In this document: in pieces, positions 1 through 5,163 of the stretch
Layout: every line of letters begins with the position of its first letter
How positions within the stretch are numbered: the stretch's first letter is position 1
NCBI GenBank assembly: GCA_044868295.1
Contig: JBIOWF010000145.1
Coordinates: 1 to 5,968, forward strand
Direction of reading: 5' to 3'
DNA length: 5,968 bases
Source: JBIOWF01 sp044868295
Lineage (GTDB): Bacteria > Actinomycetota > Actinomycetes > Streptosporangiales > Streptosporangiaceae
Made by a program: the position numbers and the translations under genes
The notes under the pieces: model-generated
Database searches by the model: none
Seen by the model: only the letters and a program-made list of their open reading frames with translations
Told to the model about the DNA's origin: nothing

Positions 1-100
1 TGCGCGACCATGATCGGGATCAAGCATCCTCAGTATGCTGGAGCTCACCGAGGACACCCAAATCAATTTTGGCGGAGGGCCATACCTCTCTCACCAAGCC

Positions 101-130
101 AAAAGCCCTACCCGACATCTCTCGGGCAGG
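101..130 (-). terminator. Rho-independent terminator of the tRNA-Thr gene
   Basis: Read on the minus strand, a 9-bp stem (CCTGCCCGA pairing with TCGGGTAGG, one G-T wobble) closes a 6-nt loop at 107-130. It is followed by GCTTTT at 101-106. It begins about 14 nt past the 3' end of the tRNA, where an intrinsic terminator is expected. The remainder of 1-100 shows no gene I can support. Confidence 0.75.
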
Positions 131-143
131 ACTTATAGCGGGG

Positions 144-216
144 AGCCCCCAAACGGAATCGAACCGTTGACCTTCTCCTTACCATGGAGACGCTCTGCCG
201 ACTGAGCTATAGGGGC
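144..216 (-). tRNA. tRNA-Thr (anticodon GGT)
   Basis: The minus strand folds into a full 73-nt cloverleaf. The 7-bp acceptor stem is GCCCCTA with TGGGGGC (one G-T pair). The D stem is GCTC/GAGC, the anticodon stem TCTCC/GGAGA, the variable loop 5 nt, and the T stem AACGG/CCGTT around TTCGATT. The 7-nt anticodon loop ATGGTAA places GGT at positions 34-36, which reads the threonine codon ACC (and ACU by wobble). The discriminator base is T and no CCA follows, so CCA must be added after transcription, as is usual in actinobacteria. A -10 box lies 30 nt upstream and a terminator lies just downstream, so this looks like a single-gene transcription unit. Confidence 0.97.
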
Positions 217-246
217 GGGCCCGCTCTCGCGCCGCGGACAGGTGTA

Positions 247-252
247 ACCATA
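247..252 (-). promoter_or_regulatory. -10 box for tRNA-Thr
   Basis: On the minus strand this reads TATGGT, matching the actinobacterial TANNNT pattern, 30 nt before the tRNA 5' end. That leaves room for a short leader to be trimmed by RNase P. No convincing -35 box sits at 17-19 nt. The assignment rests on the -10 match and its position. Confidence 0.5.
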
Positions 253-319
253 CACGCACGCCTCGACTGATGCGAAATCAATGAAGGACCCCAACCGCAG
301 GCCCGCAGCCGAGATGATG

Positions 320-352
320 GACGGCGATCGGCCGCGGGATGCGAACGCCGTC
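320..352 (-). terminator. possible hairpin terminator at the lipoprotein gene end
   Basis: GACGGCG at 320-326 and CGCCGTC at 346-352 form a perfect 7-bp inverted repeat around a 19-nt loop. The loop itself holds the palindrome CGGCCG. The right arm overlaps the TGA of the upstream lipoprotein gene. There is no T tract, so this would be a tail-less hairpin of the sort often proposed in actinomycetes. It could also be chance in GC-rich DNA. Confidence 0.3.
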
Positions 353-758
353 AGGGGGTCTGGAGGACCCCGGCCAGGTCAGCGGTCTCCTTCTGGCCGG
401 CGGGCAGATTCGCCTCAATCCGATATTTCGTGAAGTAGCCCTGTCCCTTGACCGGGATGACGTTGCTCAACGTCACCTTGGCGTCGTACGGCTTGTCCAG
501 ACACTGGGGCAGGCACCAGGTCCCGCTGAGCTTCCCCGAGCCGACCGCCCTGCTCGGACCCCAGCTCTGCCAGGTCAGCCCGTTGAGGGTGCTGAACTCG
601 GACACGACGAGATCCCTGGGCCGCTGATCGGTCCGCCCCTCCTCCGCCCCGAAGAAGTTGAAGACATAAATCGGGGTCGCGGTAGCCGTACCAGACATTG
701 GGCTGGCACCGCAGGCAGCGGAAAGGCACAGAACGGCGAGTGCGATGGGCAGGCGCAT
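351..758 (-). CDS. small exported protein, probable lipoprotein, function unknown
   Basis: This 135-residue protein belongs to no family I recognise. The N terminus has a short basic start (Arg2), a hydrophobic stretch at about residues 3-15, and Cys16 in the context LSAAC. That resembles a lipobox, although Ser rather than Leu is at -3, so lipidation is likely but not certain. Mature residues 17-30 are Ser/Thr/Ala/Gly-rich, a typical flexible linker. The rest is a soluble domain of mixed charge with Cys82 and Cys86 (WCLPQC), a possible disulfide. The ATG at 758 is favoured because GAGGGGGG lies just upstream (763-770) and the signal sequence starts immediately. Third positions are strongly G/C. 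It appears to be transcribed alone, from the promoter region at 787-819. It would act on the outer face of the membrane. Confidence 0.8.
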   Translation of the reverse strand: MRLPIALAVLCLSAACGASPMSGTATATPIYVFNFFGAEEGRTDQRPRDLVVSEFSTLNGLTWQSWGPSRAVGSGKLSGTWCLPQCLDKPYDAKVTLSNVIPVKGQGYFTKYRIEANLPAGQKETADLAGVLQTP

Positions 759-786
759 GATTCCCCCCTCATGAATCGGTTCCCCG

Positions 787-819
787 ACGTTAGAGGAGTT
801 ACGCCTCGGTTACTCGGCG
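787..819 (-). promoter_or_regulatory. lipoprotein promoter with an 11-bp direct repeat
   Basis: On the minus strand a TANNNT -10 box (TAACGT) lies at 787-792, about 29 nt before the ATG at 758. Immediately upstream, at 798-819, two 11-nt units (CGCCGAGTAAC then CGAGGCGTAAC) lie head to tail and share 8 of 11 bases. No good -35 box is seen; the repeat occupies that place. Tandem 11-nt sites over the -35 are typical of OmpR/PhoB-family activators, so activated transcription is a reasonable inference. Confidence 0.35.
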
Positions 820-820
820 T

Positions 821-1030
821 CTATGTAACTGCCGCGCACCGATCTTCGCTCCGGCGCGGTAGAGGGATCACTTCACACAGATCGGCGAGGTCCACAAACC
901 GGGCGACATCGTCTACAGACAGACAGTCCGCGATGACCTTGCCGTTCCGCAGAACACGCAGCACCTGGCGGCCACCCAGGTCCGCAGGCACGATCTCGTA
1001 GCCGTCAGGCCCTAACCATCGCCGTCCCAT
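821..1030 (-). CDS. 69-residue protein of unknown function
   Basis: I do not recognise a family. The sequence suggests a compact fold. Residues 11-37 alternate hydrophobic and polar as in beta strands, with a turn at RNGK (28-31). Residues 38-54 (SVDDVARFVDLADL and onward) look like an amphipathic helix. The tail is short and basic with Cys65. There is no signal peptide or membrane segment, so it should be cytoplasmic. The ATG at 1030 has no Shine-Dalgarno sequence, but a TANNNT box lies exactly 8 nt upstream, which fits a leaderless mRNA. It stands 62 nt upstream of the lipoprotein gene, but that gene has its own promoter signals. Its protein-like composition argues against a chance ORF. Confidence 0.6.
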   Translation of the reverse strand: MGRRWLGPDGYEIVPADLGGRQVLRVLRNGKVIADCLSVDDVARFVDLADLCEVIPLPRRSEDRCAAVT

Positions 1031-1300
1031 AAGCGCACAAGCTAGCGTCTGGCACCGTCAATTTCTCGACATGACACCCACCCCCGTGTTCACGCGGGTA
1101 AGGGGCGACCCAAAAACACCAAGGCACAACAGCATCGCAGCCCGGAGAGCGGGACCGAGTGGTCCGGTACCCGAAGACCGGGCAGGAAGTGCCGATCGCC
1201 GAGCGACCGGCCCCGCCGCACTCCCGCTCGTCGCCTGCCCGGGCTCGTTCGACCCCCGAGGCAAGCTACTCGTACATCCGAGCGAGGCTCCCGCCTGTGG
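1031..1300. other. intergenic stretch without a supported gene
   Basis: Apart from the -10 box at 1039-1044, I see only two weak hairpins. One is at 1083-1098 (6 bp with one G-T pair, TTCA loop) and one at 1152-1165 (GGACC/GGTCC around GAGT). Neither is followed by a T tract. They may mark the end of the NlpC/P60 transcript. Open frames here lack ribosome-binding sites and protein-like composition. Confidence 0.4.
1039..1044 (-). promoter_or_regulatory. -10 box, leaderless start of the 69-residue gene
   Basis: TAGCTT on the minus strand matches TANNNT and leaves 8 nt to the ATG at 1030, so transcription would begin at or next to the start codon. A TTGACG lies only 11 nt further upstream, too close to act as its -35. 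Confidence 0.4.
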
Positions 1301-1813
1301 TCAGCCCGCGTAGTGGTAGTAGCCGGCGAGGTCGTTCAGGATGGTGACATCGTCGATCCGGACGCTGGTGCCGGTAGCGAAGGCGTTGACCATCTTGCCG
1401 CCGCCGACGTATACGCCGACATGATGGGTCTTCTTGCCATTGCCGTAGAAGACGAGATCTCCCGGCTGCACGATCCGAACCTTGCGGAGATTGCGGATGT
1501 GGTCGTCGGTGTTGCCCCGGCCGAGGACGTCGCCTCCGAAGGCGAGCCGATAGACCCATCGGGTGAACCCCGAGCAGTCGAGGCCTCGGGTCCGGTCCGC
1601 GGGGCATGGCCGTACAGAGCCGTGATAGCCCCGGCAGGTCCCCAAGGACGGTCCAGGAGTCGCCGCGTGGCCGCCGCCCCACGAATATGGGACGCCCTGG
1701 TTCGCGTAGGCGAAGGCGACGACTCGGGCCAGCTCGTCACTGGTGGGAGCCGATCCCGCCGACACGGCCAGCACGGCGATGCCGACGACGAGCCGCCCCC
1801 TGAGTGACCCCAT
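1301..1813 (-). CDS. secreted NlpC/P60 (C40) cysteine peptidase, probable cell-wall hydrolase
   Basis: This 170-residue protein is a single NlpC/P60 domain behind a signal peptide. Residues 1-22 form the export signal (Arg5, Arg7, hydrophobic 8-17, then SAGSA). The motif YSWGGG is at 43-48. The nucleophile is Cys80 in LDCSGF, the general base His131 in HHVGVYVGGGK, and the third polar position 12 residues on is Asn143. PGDLVFY at 117-123 is the usual strand before the His motif. A segment of about 30 residues between WGGG and DCSG carries Cys60 and Cys70, possibly a disulfide. Family members cleave peptide cross-links or stem peptides of peptidoglycan. No SH3 or LysM wall-binding domain is present. 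The ATG at 1813 is chosen because the signal peptide begins there and a -10 box lies 8 nt upstream. The frame stays open to 1978, but that part reads as Arg/Pro-rich filler before the signal peptide. Confidence 0.9.
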   Translation of the reverse strand: MGSLRGRLVVGIAVLAVSAGSAPTSDELARVVAFAYANQGVPYSWGGGHAATPGPSLGTCRGYHGSVRPCPADRTRGLDCSGFTRWVYRLAFGGDVLGRGNTDDHIRNLRKVRIVQPGDLVFYGNGKKTHHVGVYVGGGKMVNAFATGTSVRIDDVTILNDLAGYYHYAG

Positions 1814-1821
1814 GATCGGGG

Positions 1822-1827
1822 ACAATA
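1822..1827 (-). promoter_or_regulatory. -10 box, leaderless start of the NlpC/P60 gene
   Basis: TATTGT on the minus strand matches TANNNT, with 8 nt between it and the ATG at 1813. No Shine-Dalgarno sequence precedes the ATG, so a leaderless transcript is likely. A weak TTCGCC lies 18 nt upstream of the box. The position, just past the terminator at 1850-1879, makes the gene independent of the P450 operon. Confidence 0.45.
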
Positions 1828-1849
1828 GCCGTTGTTCGGATCTGCGGCG

Positions 1850-1879
1850 AAAACGCGCGCCTAGGCGGTGGCCCGCGCG
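1850..1879 (-). terminator. terminator of the ferredoxin-reductase-P450 operon
   Basis: Read on the minus strand, CGCGCGGGCC (1870-1879) pairs with GGCGCGCG (1854-1861) as an 8-bp stem with a two-base bulge. The loop is 8 nt, and TTTT follows at 1850-1853. The hairpin spans the TAG stop of the small ORF at 1861-2001, placing that ORF inside the operon transcript. Confidence 0.6.
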
Positions 1880-2001
1880 GACGGCCGGCGCGCCATCCCC
1901 CGCCGGAGGATCTCGATGCTCACGAGGCGGACCCAGACGGGAAAGAGCAAGGCCAGCGTGTCGAGATGCGACACCCAAAGGAGCAGGGCGACAGCAATCA
2001 C
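1861..2001 (-). CDS. candidate 46-residue membrane protein, last gene of the P450 operon
   Basis: I do not recognise this protein. From a GTG at 1999-2001 it runs 46 codons to TAG. Residues 2-10 (IAVALLLWV) and 16-32 (LALLFPVWVRLVSIEIL) are hydrophobic, separated by SHLD. A basic tail follows (RRGMARRPSARATA), so one membrane helix or a membrane-surface hairpin with its C terminus in the cytoplasm is likely. The start is set by GGAGG at 2010-2014, 8 nt upstream. About 89% of codons end in G or C, against about 76% in the same frame upstream of the GTG. That disfavours the longer 75-codon reading from a TTG at 2088 that overlaps the P450 stop. The terminator covers its stop codon. A role in anchoring or assisting the redox partners is possible but purely inferred from position. 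Confidence 0.45.
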   Translation of the reverse strand: MIAVALLLWVSHLDTLALLFPVWVRLVSIEILRRGMARRPSARATA

Positions 2002-2094
2002 ATGGCCTGCCTCCAAGCCCGCCGAACGGGCGAAACTCAGCCGGTCGTGATGTCCCGCCTCCAAGCCCGCCGAACGGGCGGCGCTCAAGCGGTC
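2002..2094 (-). repeat. tandem duplication of the P450 downstream junction, 48-bp period
   Basis: Two 45-nt units, 2050-2094 and 2002-2046 on the minus strand, match at 38 of 45 positions and share an unbroken 24-nt core (2057-2080 and 2009-2032). Each unit holds, in order: GACCG, a TGAG, a hairpin (GCCCG/CGGGC around TTCGG), TTGGAGGC with a Shine-Dalgarno core, and CAT. The TGA of the upstream unit is the actual P450 stop codon. The GGAGG of the downstream unit serves the small ORF start. The units therefore look like copies of a stop-hairpin-ribosome-binding junction. Confidence 0.85.
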
Positions 2095-3299
2095 ACCCCG
2101 TCGTACTCGATGAGCAGGTGACGAGGGCCTCGGAGCACCGGATTGCGCCGGTATGGGGGCGGGTCCTCGACGACCCTCGGGTTCTTGAGGCGGCGGATCA
2201 GCTCGGTCAGGGCGAGCTGCGTCTCCAGGCGGGCGAGCGCGGCGCCGAAGCAGCTGTGCACACCGCTGCCGAACCCGAAGTGCTGGTTGTCCTGCCGTTC
2301 CGGGTCGAACCGGTCCGGGTCGCGGAAGCGGCGGGGATCCCGGCTGCCCGACGCCAGCATCAGGATGATGGGCGAGCCTTTGGGAATGGTGACTCCGGCG
2401 ACCTCCACATCGGTCAGGGCCGTCCGTTGGGGCAGCATGTGGATGGGCGGCTCGAAGCGGAGCAACTCCTCGACCGTGCCCGCCATGAGGCCGGGTTCGC
2501 GGCGGAGCCGATCCGGGAGGCCGGGGCGGCGCAGGAAGGTGAGCATCCCGTTCGTGATCAGGTTGACCGTGGTCTCGTGGCCCGCGATGAAGAGCAATAT
2601 CGACGTGGAGACCAGCTCCATCAGGGACAGCCGGCCCTCGGGTCCATCGTCGGTGACGAGCGCGGACAGCATGTCGTCGCCGGGCTTGTCGCGGCGCTTC
2701 TCGACCAGCCCCGCCATGTACCGCCCCATCTCAAGCCTGGCCTGCCGGCCTGCTCGCTGCTGTTCGGCGGGGTCCTCCTGCGGCCTGGGGTCGATGGACG
2801 CGACGATGGCGTCCGCCCAGACCTGGAAGCGGGGCTCGTCCTCCCGTGGCACGCCCATGAGCGCGCAGATCACTGTCACCGGGAACGGGTAGGAGAAGTC
2901 GTCGACGAGGTCGATCCGCTGCCTGCCGTCGAACCTGTCGATCAGATGGGAAACGATCCGGCCCAACTCGCCGCGCATGTCGTCGATCCGCCTCGGTGAA
3001 TGCGGCGGCCCGAAAGGCCTCATCGCCAGGCGGCGCAGCCTGTCGTGCTCGGGCGGGTCGAGCCTGATGAACGTCGGCGGGAGGACCATCTCCTCCTCCT
3101 GAGGGGACGTCCGATTGCGCGTATCCGAGCTGATCCGCGGATCATGAAGGAGCCCGAGGATCTCGTAGTAGGTGCTGACGAGATAGGCGCCGTTCTCCTG
3201 CCGCGCCACCGGCGTCTTCCTCAGCTCGGCGTAGAGCGGATAGGGGTCGGGGCGGTTCGCGTAGTCGGTGATCCGCTCGAACATGGTCTCCGAAGTCAA
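2085..3299 (-). CDS. cytochrome P450 monooxygenase (bacterial class I)
   Basis: A complete soluble P450 of 404 residues, the normal bacterial size. It should hydroxylate or otherwise oxidise a small organic substrate using O2 and two electrons from the ferredoxin encoded upstream. Counting from the internal ATG at 3284, landmarks are: DPPEHDRLRRL with His80 and Arg84 (helix C, heme propionate contacts), AGHETT at 234-239 (helix I, O2 activation), Glu273 and Arg276 of ExxR, and FGSGVHSCFG at 338-347 with Cys345 as heme ligand. All key residues are intact. I favour the TTG at 3299 because AAGGAG lies 8 nt upstream. The ATG five codons in has GGAG only 3 nt away. A GTG overlapping the reductase stop lacks a ribosome-binding site. 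Substrate and CYP family cannot be told from motifs. Confidence 0.96.
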   Translation of the reverse strand: MTSETMFERITDYANRPDPYPLYAELRKTPVARQENGAYLVSTYYEILGLLHDPRISSDTRNRTSPQEEEMVLPPTFIRLDPPEHDRLRRLAMRPFGPPHSPRRIDDMRGELGRIVSHLIDRFDGRQRIDLVDDFSYPFPVTVICALMGVPREDEPRFQVWADAIVASIDPRPQEDPAEQQRAGRQARLEMGRYMAGLVEKRRDKPGDDMLSALVTDDGPEGRLSLMELVSTSILLFIAGHETTVNLITNGMLTFLRRPGLPDRLRREPGLMAGTVEELLRFEPPIHMLPQRTALTDVEVAGVTIPKGSPIILMLASGSRDPRRFRDPDRFDPERQDNQHFGFGSGVHSCFGAALARLETQLALTELIRRLKNPRVVEDPPPYRRNPVLRGPRHLLIEYDGVTA

Positions 3300-3307
3300 C
3301 GGTGCGT

Positions 3308-3313
3308 CTCCTT
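3308..3313 (-). promoter_or_regulatory. ribosome-binding site deciding the P450 start
   Basis: AAGGAG on the minus strand lies in the 23-nt gap after the reductase stop, 8 nt before TTG at 3299. It is the best-spaced Shine-Dalgarno sequence among the three possible P450 starts. Confidence 0.6.
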
Positions 3314-3322
3314 GCGGTGATG

Positions 3323-4840
3323 TCACGCGGATGGGCGCACCAACGTGATCTGGCGTTCGTCTGGCAGGTGACCGGTGAGGGCGACGGTGGGGCCGTGGCT
3401 GAGAACGGCCGGATCCGGAACGTCGGACGGAAAGACGCGAATGGGGTCGGGCCGATCGACACAGGGAAACTCCGGCGGGAACGGCGCCGCGCTCTCGATC
3501 TGCGTGCGGTAGAAGTCCAGCCATTTGGCCTGGTCGAACGCGACAGCGGCGGTGACTCGACCGCGATAGCCGTACACCGCGACGAAACGGCGGTCCTCCA
3601 CCGAGCCCTGGACGATCGCGACGCTGTCGGAGAAGGTCGGCACGCCGACCGACTTGATGTTGACGCCGAACTGCGCGGACCAGAAAGCCGGCACGGACAG
3701 GTGCGGCCGCCGGCGGGGCCCTGCGTTGACCATGTTGTGGGCCGCGATCTCGGCCTGCGCGACCGCGTTGCCCCAGTGCTCCAGGGCCAGCATCTGATAC
3801 TCGTAGAGCGGGTGCGGGAACCGCGCCACATCTCCGGCGACGAATATGTCGTCGGTGACGATGCCGTATATGTCGAAGGCACGACAGCCCGCGTCGCAGG
3901 CGACGCCACGAGGGCCGGCGCCCAGCCCTGATCCCGCCAGCCACTCGGTGTTGCGTATCGCGCCGAGCGCGATGACCGCCACATCGACGTCGAGCGTGTT
4001 GCCGTCCGAGAGGCGGACCCGGGCGAGCCGCCCGTTCCCATCCCCTTCCAGTCCCAGTACGGTGACACCGCATCGAAGATCGACGCCGTGTTCGCGTTGC
4101 ATGTCCGCCGCGACGGAGCCGAGCACGCCGCCGAGCGCTCCCACGAGTGGAGCCGCCCCACGCTCGACCACCGTCACCTCCAGGCCGCGCTCACGGCACG
4201 CGGACGCGATCTCCGAACCGGTGAACCCGGCACCGACGACGAGCACCCGGCTCGGTCCCGCGTCCAGCCACTCACCCAACCGCCTCGCGTCCTCGCTCGT
4301 ACGCAGGGCGAAAACGCCGTCCAGAGCCGCCTCCGCCGCGTTCGGCCATGGCCTGGCACGGACCCCCGTCGCGATCAGGAGCTGGTCGAACTCGATCTCG
4401 TCAGCGTCTTCACGTGTGGAGGTGGCGGCAGCCGTGTCGACGCCGGCGTTGCCGGTCTCGGCGACAGCGGCTGCCGTGTCGGCGGTGGCCATGTCACGAG
4501 TGGCCATGTCACGACCGGCGTCGGCGCCCCCGGCGTCGGTCACCGGGGCGAGCCGCACCCGCTTGCGCGCCAGGTCGAGCCCGGTCGCTCGGACACCGAG
4601 GCGCCATTCCGCGTCCAGCGGACGGCGTCCCGGCAGCCCGGTGTGCTGGGCGGGTATCCGCCCCAGCAGGACCTGCTTGGACAGCGGCGGCCGGTCATAG
4701 GGCTCGTACGGCTCATCTCCGATCAGAGTCAGCGACCCGTCGAACCCCTCCTCACGCAGTATCTCCGCCGCCCGCAATCCGGCGAGGGACGCCCCCACGA
4801 TGACGATGCGTGACGCTTGAGCCTTTCCGTCACCGGACAT
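3323..4840 (-). CDS. NAD(P)H-dependent FAD ferredoxin reductase
   Basis: This 505-residue flavoprotein passes electrons from NAD(P)H to the ferredoxin that feeds the P450. The fold is the two-dinucleotide-binding type of putidaredoxin and rhodocoxin reductases. Landmarks are the FAD Rossmann motif (VGASLAG, 15-21), YDRPPLSK (48-55), LLIATG (154-159), the NAD(P) motif VGAGFTGSE (202-210), the second FAD motif DIFVAGDVARFPH (331-343), and the W/N helix EHWGNAVAQAE (354-364). Relatives are usually 400-430 residues. The excess comes from a low-complexity insert at about 101-147 and a C-terminal tail of about 50 residues after 450. The ATG at 4840 is chosen because GGAAGG lies 7 nt upstream and the Rossmann strand begins at residue 11. 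An ATG at 4885 would need a 56-nt overlap with the ferredoxin gene. The chosen start overlaps that gene by 11 nt, suggesting coupled translation. Confidence 0.95.
   Translation of the reverse strand: MSGDGKAQASRIVIVGASLAGLRAAEILREEGFDGSLTLIGDEPYEPYDRPPLSKQVLLGRIPAQHTGLPGRRPLDAEWRLGVRATGLDLARKRVRLAPVTDAGGADAGRDMATRDMATADTAAAVAETGNAGVDTAAATSTREDADEIEFDQLLIATGVRARPWPNAAEAALDGVFALRTSEDARRLGEWLDAGPSRVLVVGAGFTGSEIASACRERGLEVTVVERGAAPLVGALGGVLGSVAADMQREHGVDLRCGVTVLGLEGDGNGRLARVRLSDGNTLDVDVAVIALGAIRNTEWLAGSGLGAGPRGVACDAGCRAFDIYGIVTDDIFVAGDVARFPHPLYEYQMLALEHWGNAVAQAEIAAHNMVNAGPRRRPHLSVPAFWSAQFGVNIKSVGVPTFSDSVAIVQGSVEDRRFVAVYGYRGRVTAAVAFDQAKWLDFYRTQIESAAPFPPEFPCVDRPDPIRVFPSDVPDPAVLSHGPTVALTGHLPDERQITLVRPSA
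4486..4515 (-). repeat. 15-bp tandem repeat inside the reductase gene
   Basis: Two adjacent 15-bp units on the plus strand (TGGCCATGTCACGAG then TGGCCATGTCACGAC) differ only at the last base. Being a multiple of three, they keep the frame and encode RDMAT twice (residues 110-119 of the reductase). They lie in the Ala/Thr/Asp-rich insert. Confidence 0.9.
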
Positions 4841-5075
4841 CGGCTGCCCTTCCCACGACTTCCCCAGCGTCTCGGGTCTCGTCATCTCGTACGTCGACGA
4901 GGATGGCCTGAACGGGGCACGCCGCGGCGGCCTTCAGCACATGCTCACGCTGTCCGTTATCGACGACCGGGGCGTACATGAGCGCCTCTTCACCATGCAT
5001 GGTGAAGACATCGGGGGCCAGAAAGGCGCATTGGGCATAGCCCTGGCACCGGTTGAGGTCCACAACGATCTTCAT
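4830..5075 (-). CDS. [3Fe-4S] ferredoxin, P450 redox partner
   Basis: An 81-residue ferredoxin of the small actinomycete type that carries single electrons from the reductase to the P450 heme. Cluster ligands are Cys10, Cys16 and Cys53 (the last followed by Pro54). The place where [4Fe-4S] proteins have a second Cys (position 13) is Tyr, giving CxxYxxC, which points to a [3Fe-4S] cluster. MKIVVDLNRCQGYAQC and the acidic APDVF stretch are typical. The family usually ends near residue 63-66. Here about 20 hydrophilic residues follow (from VRDDET), and their codons contain the ribosome-binding site and first codons of the reductase gene. The ATG at 5075 has a G-rich Shine-Dalgarno (AGGGGG, 5085-5090) about 9 nt upstream. 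It is the first gene of the operon. Confidence 0.95.
   Translation of the reverse strand: MKIVVDLNRCQGYAQCAFLAPDVFTMHGEEALMYAPVVDNGQREHVLKAAAACPVQAILVDVRDDETRDAGEVVGRAADVR
4848..4853 (-). promoter_or_regulatory. ribosome-binding site deciding the reductase start
   Basis: GGAAGG on the minus strand, 7 nt before the ATG at 4840, lies inside the last codons of the ferredoxin gene. It supports the 505-residue reductase over the version starting at 4885. Confidence 0.6.
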
Positions 5076-5163
5076 GCAGACACGCCCCCTACCCCAGCGA
5101 CATGTGAGCGGGCCGGACAGATGACTCCCCGAACCCCGAGCCGCTCCCCACCTGGTTGGCGTC

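Noticed and set aside
1..100. Possible start of a minus-strand gene at the left edge (GTG or ATG codons before position 1)
   Set aside because: Several short frames are open to the edge, but none has a well-spaced ribosome-binding site or enough residues to judge.
1044..1061. TTGACG with TAGCTT as a classic promoter
   Set aside because: The spacing is 11 nt instead of 16-19, so only the -10 box is kept.
1159..1347. Plus-strand 62-codon frame with a tidy start (VRYPKTGQEVPIA)
   Set aside because: It has no ribosome-binding site, drifts into Ser/Arg/Pro-rich filler and runs antisense into the end of the NlpC/P60 gene.
1814..1978. N-terminal extension of the NlpC/P60 protein (55 residues)
   Set aside because: It would place an Arg/Pro-rich stretch before a normal signal peptide and would run through the P450 operon terminator and the -10 box.
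1861..2088. 75-codon version of the small ORF starting at a TTG that overlaps the P450 stop
   Set aside because: Possible, but the part upstream of 2001 is the duplicated junction, has weaker coding bias and has only a poor ribosome-binding site. The GTG at 2001 has GGAGG at ideal spacing.
2002..2094. CRISPR-like repeat
   Set aside because: There are only two units at a 48-bp period, the sequence between the shared cores is itself partly duplicated, and the units contain gene-junction signals. There is no spacer set and no cas gene.
1743..2999. Long plus-strand open frame (418 codons) across the P450 gene
   Set aside because: It is antisense to an intact P450, is Arg/Gly/Pro/Ala-rich, matches no family and has no ribosome-binding site. 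Long antisense frames are expected where third positions are nearly all G or C. The same applies to the plus-strand frames at 3302-3931, 3846-4700 and 4088-4813.
3300..4073. Upstream extension of the P450 frame to 662 codons
   Set aside because: The extra part lies wholly inside the reductase gene in another frame and has no protein-like features. The P450 begins properly at 3299, with AAGGAG upstream.
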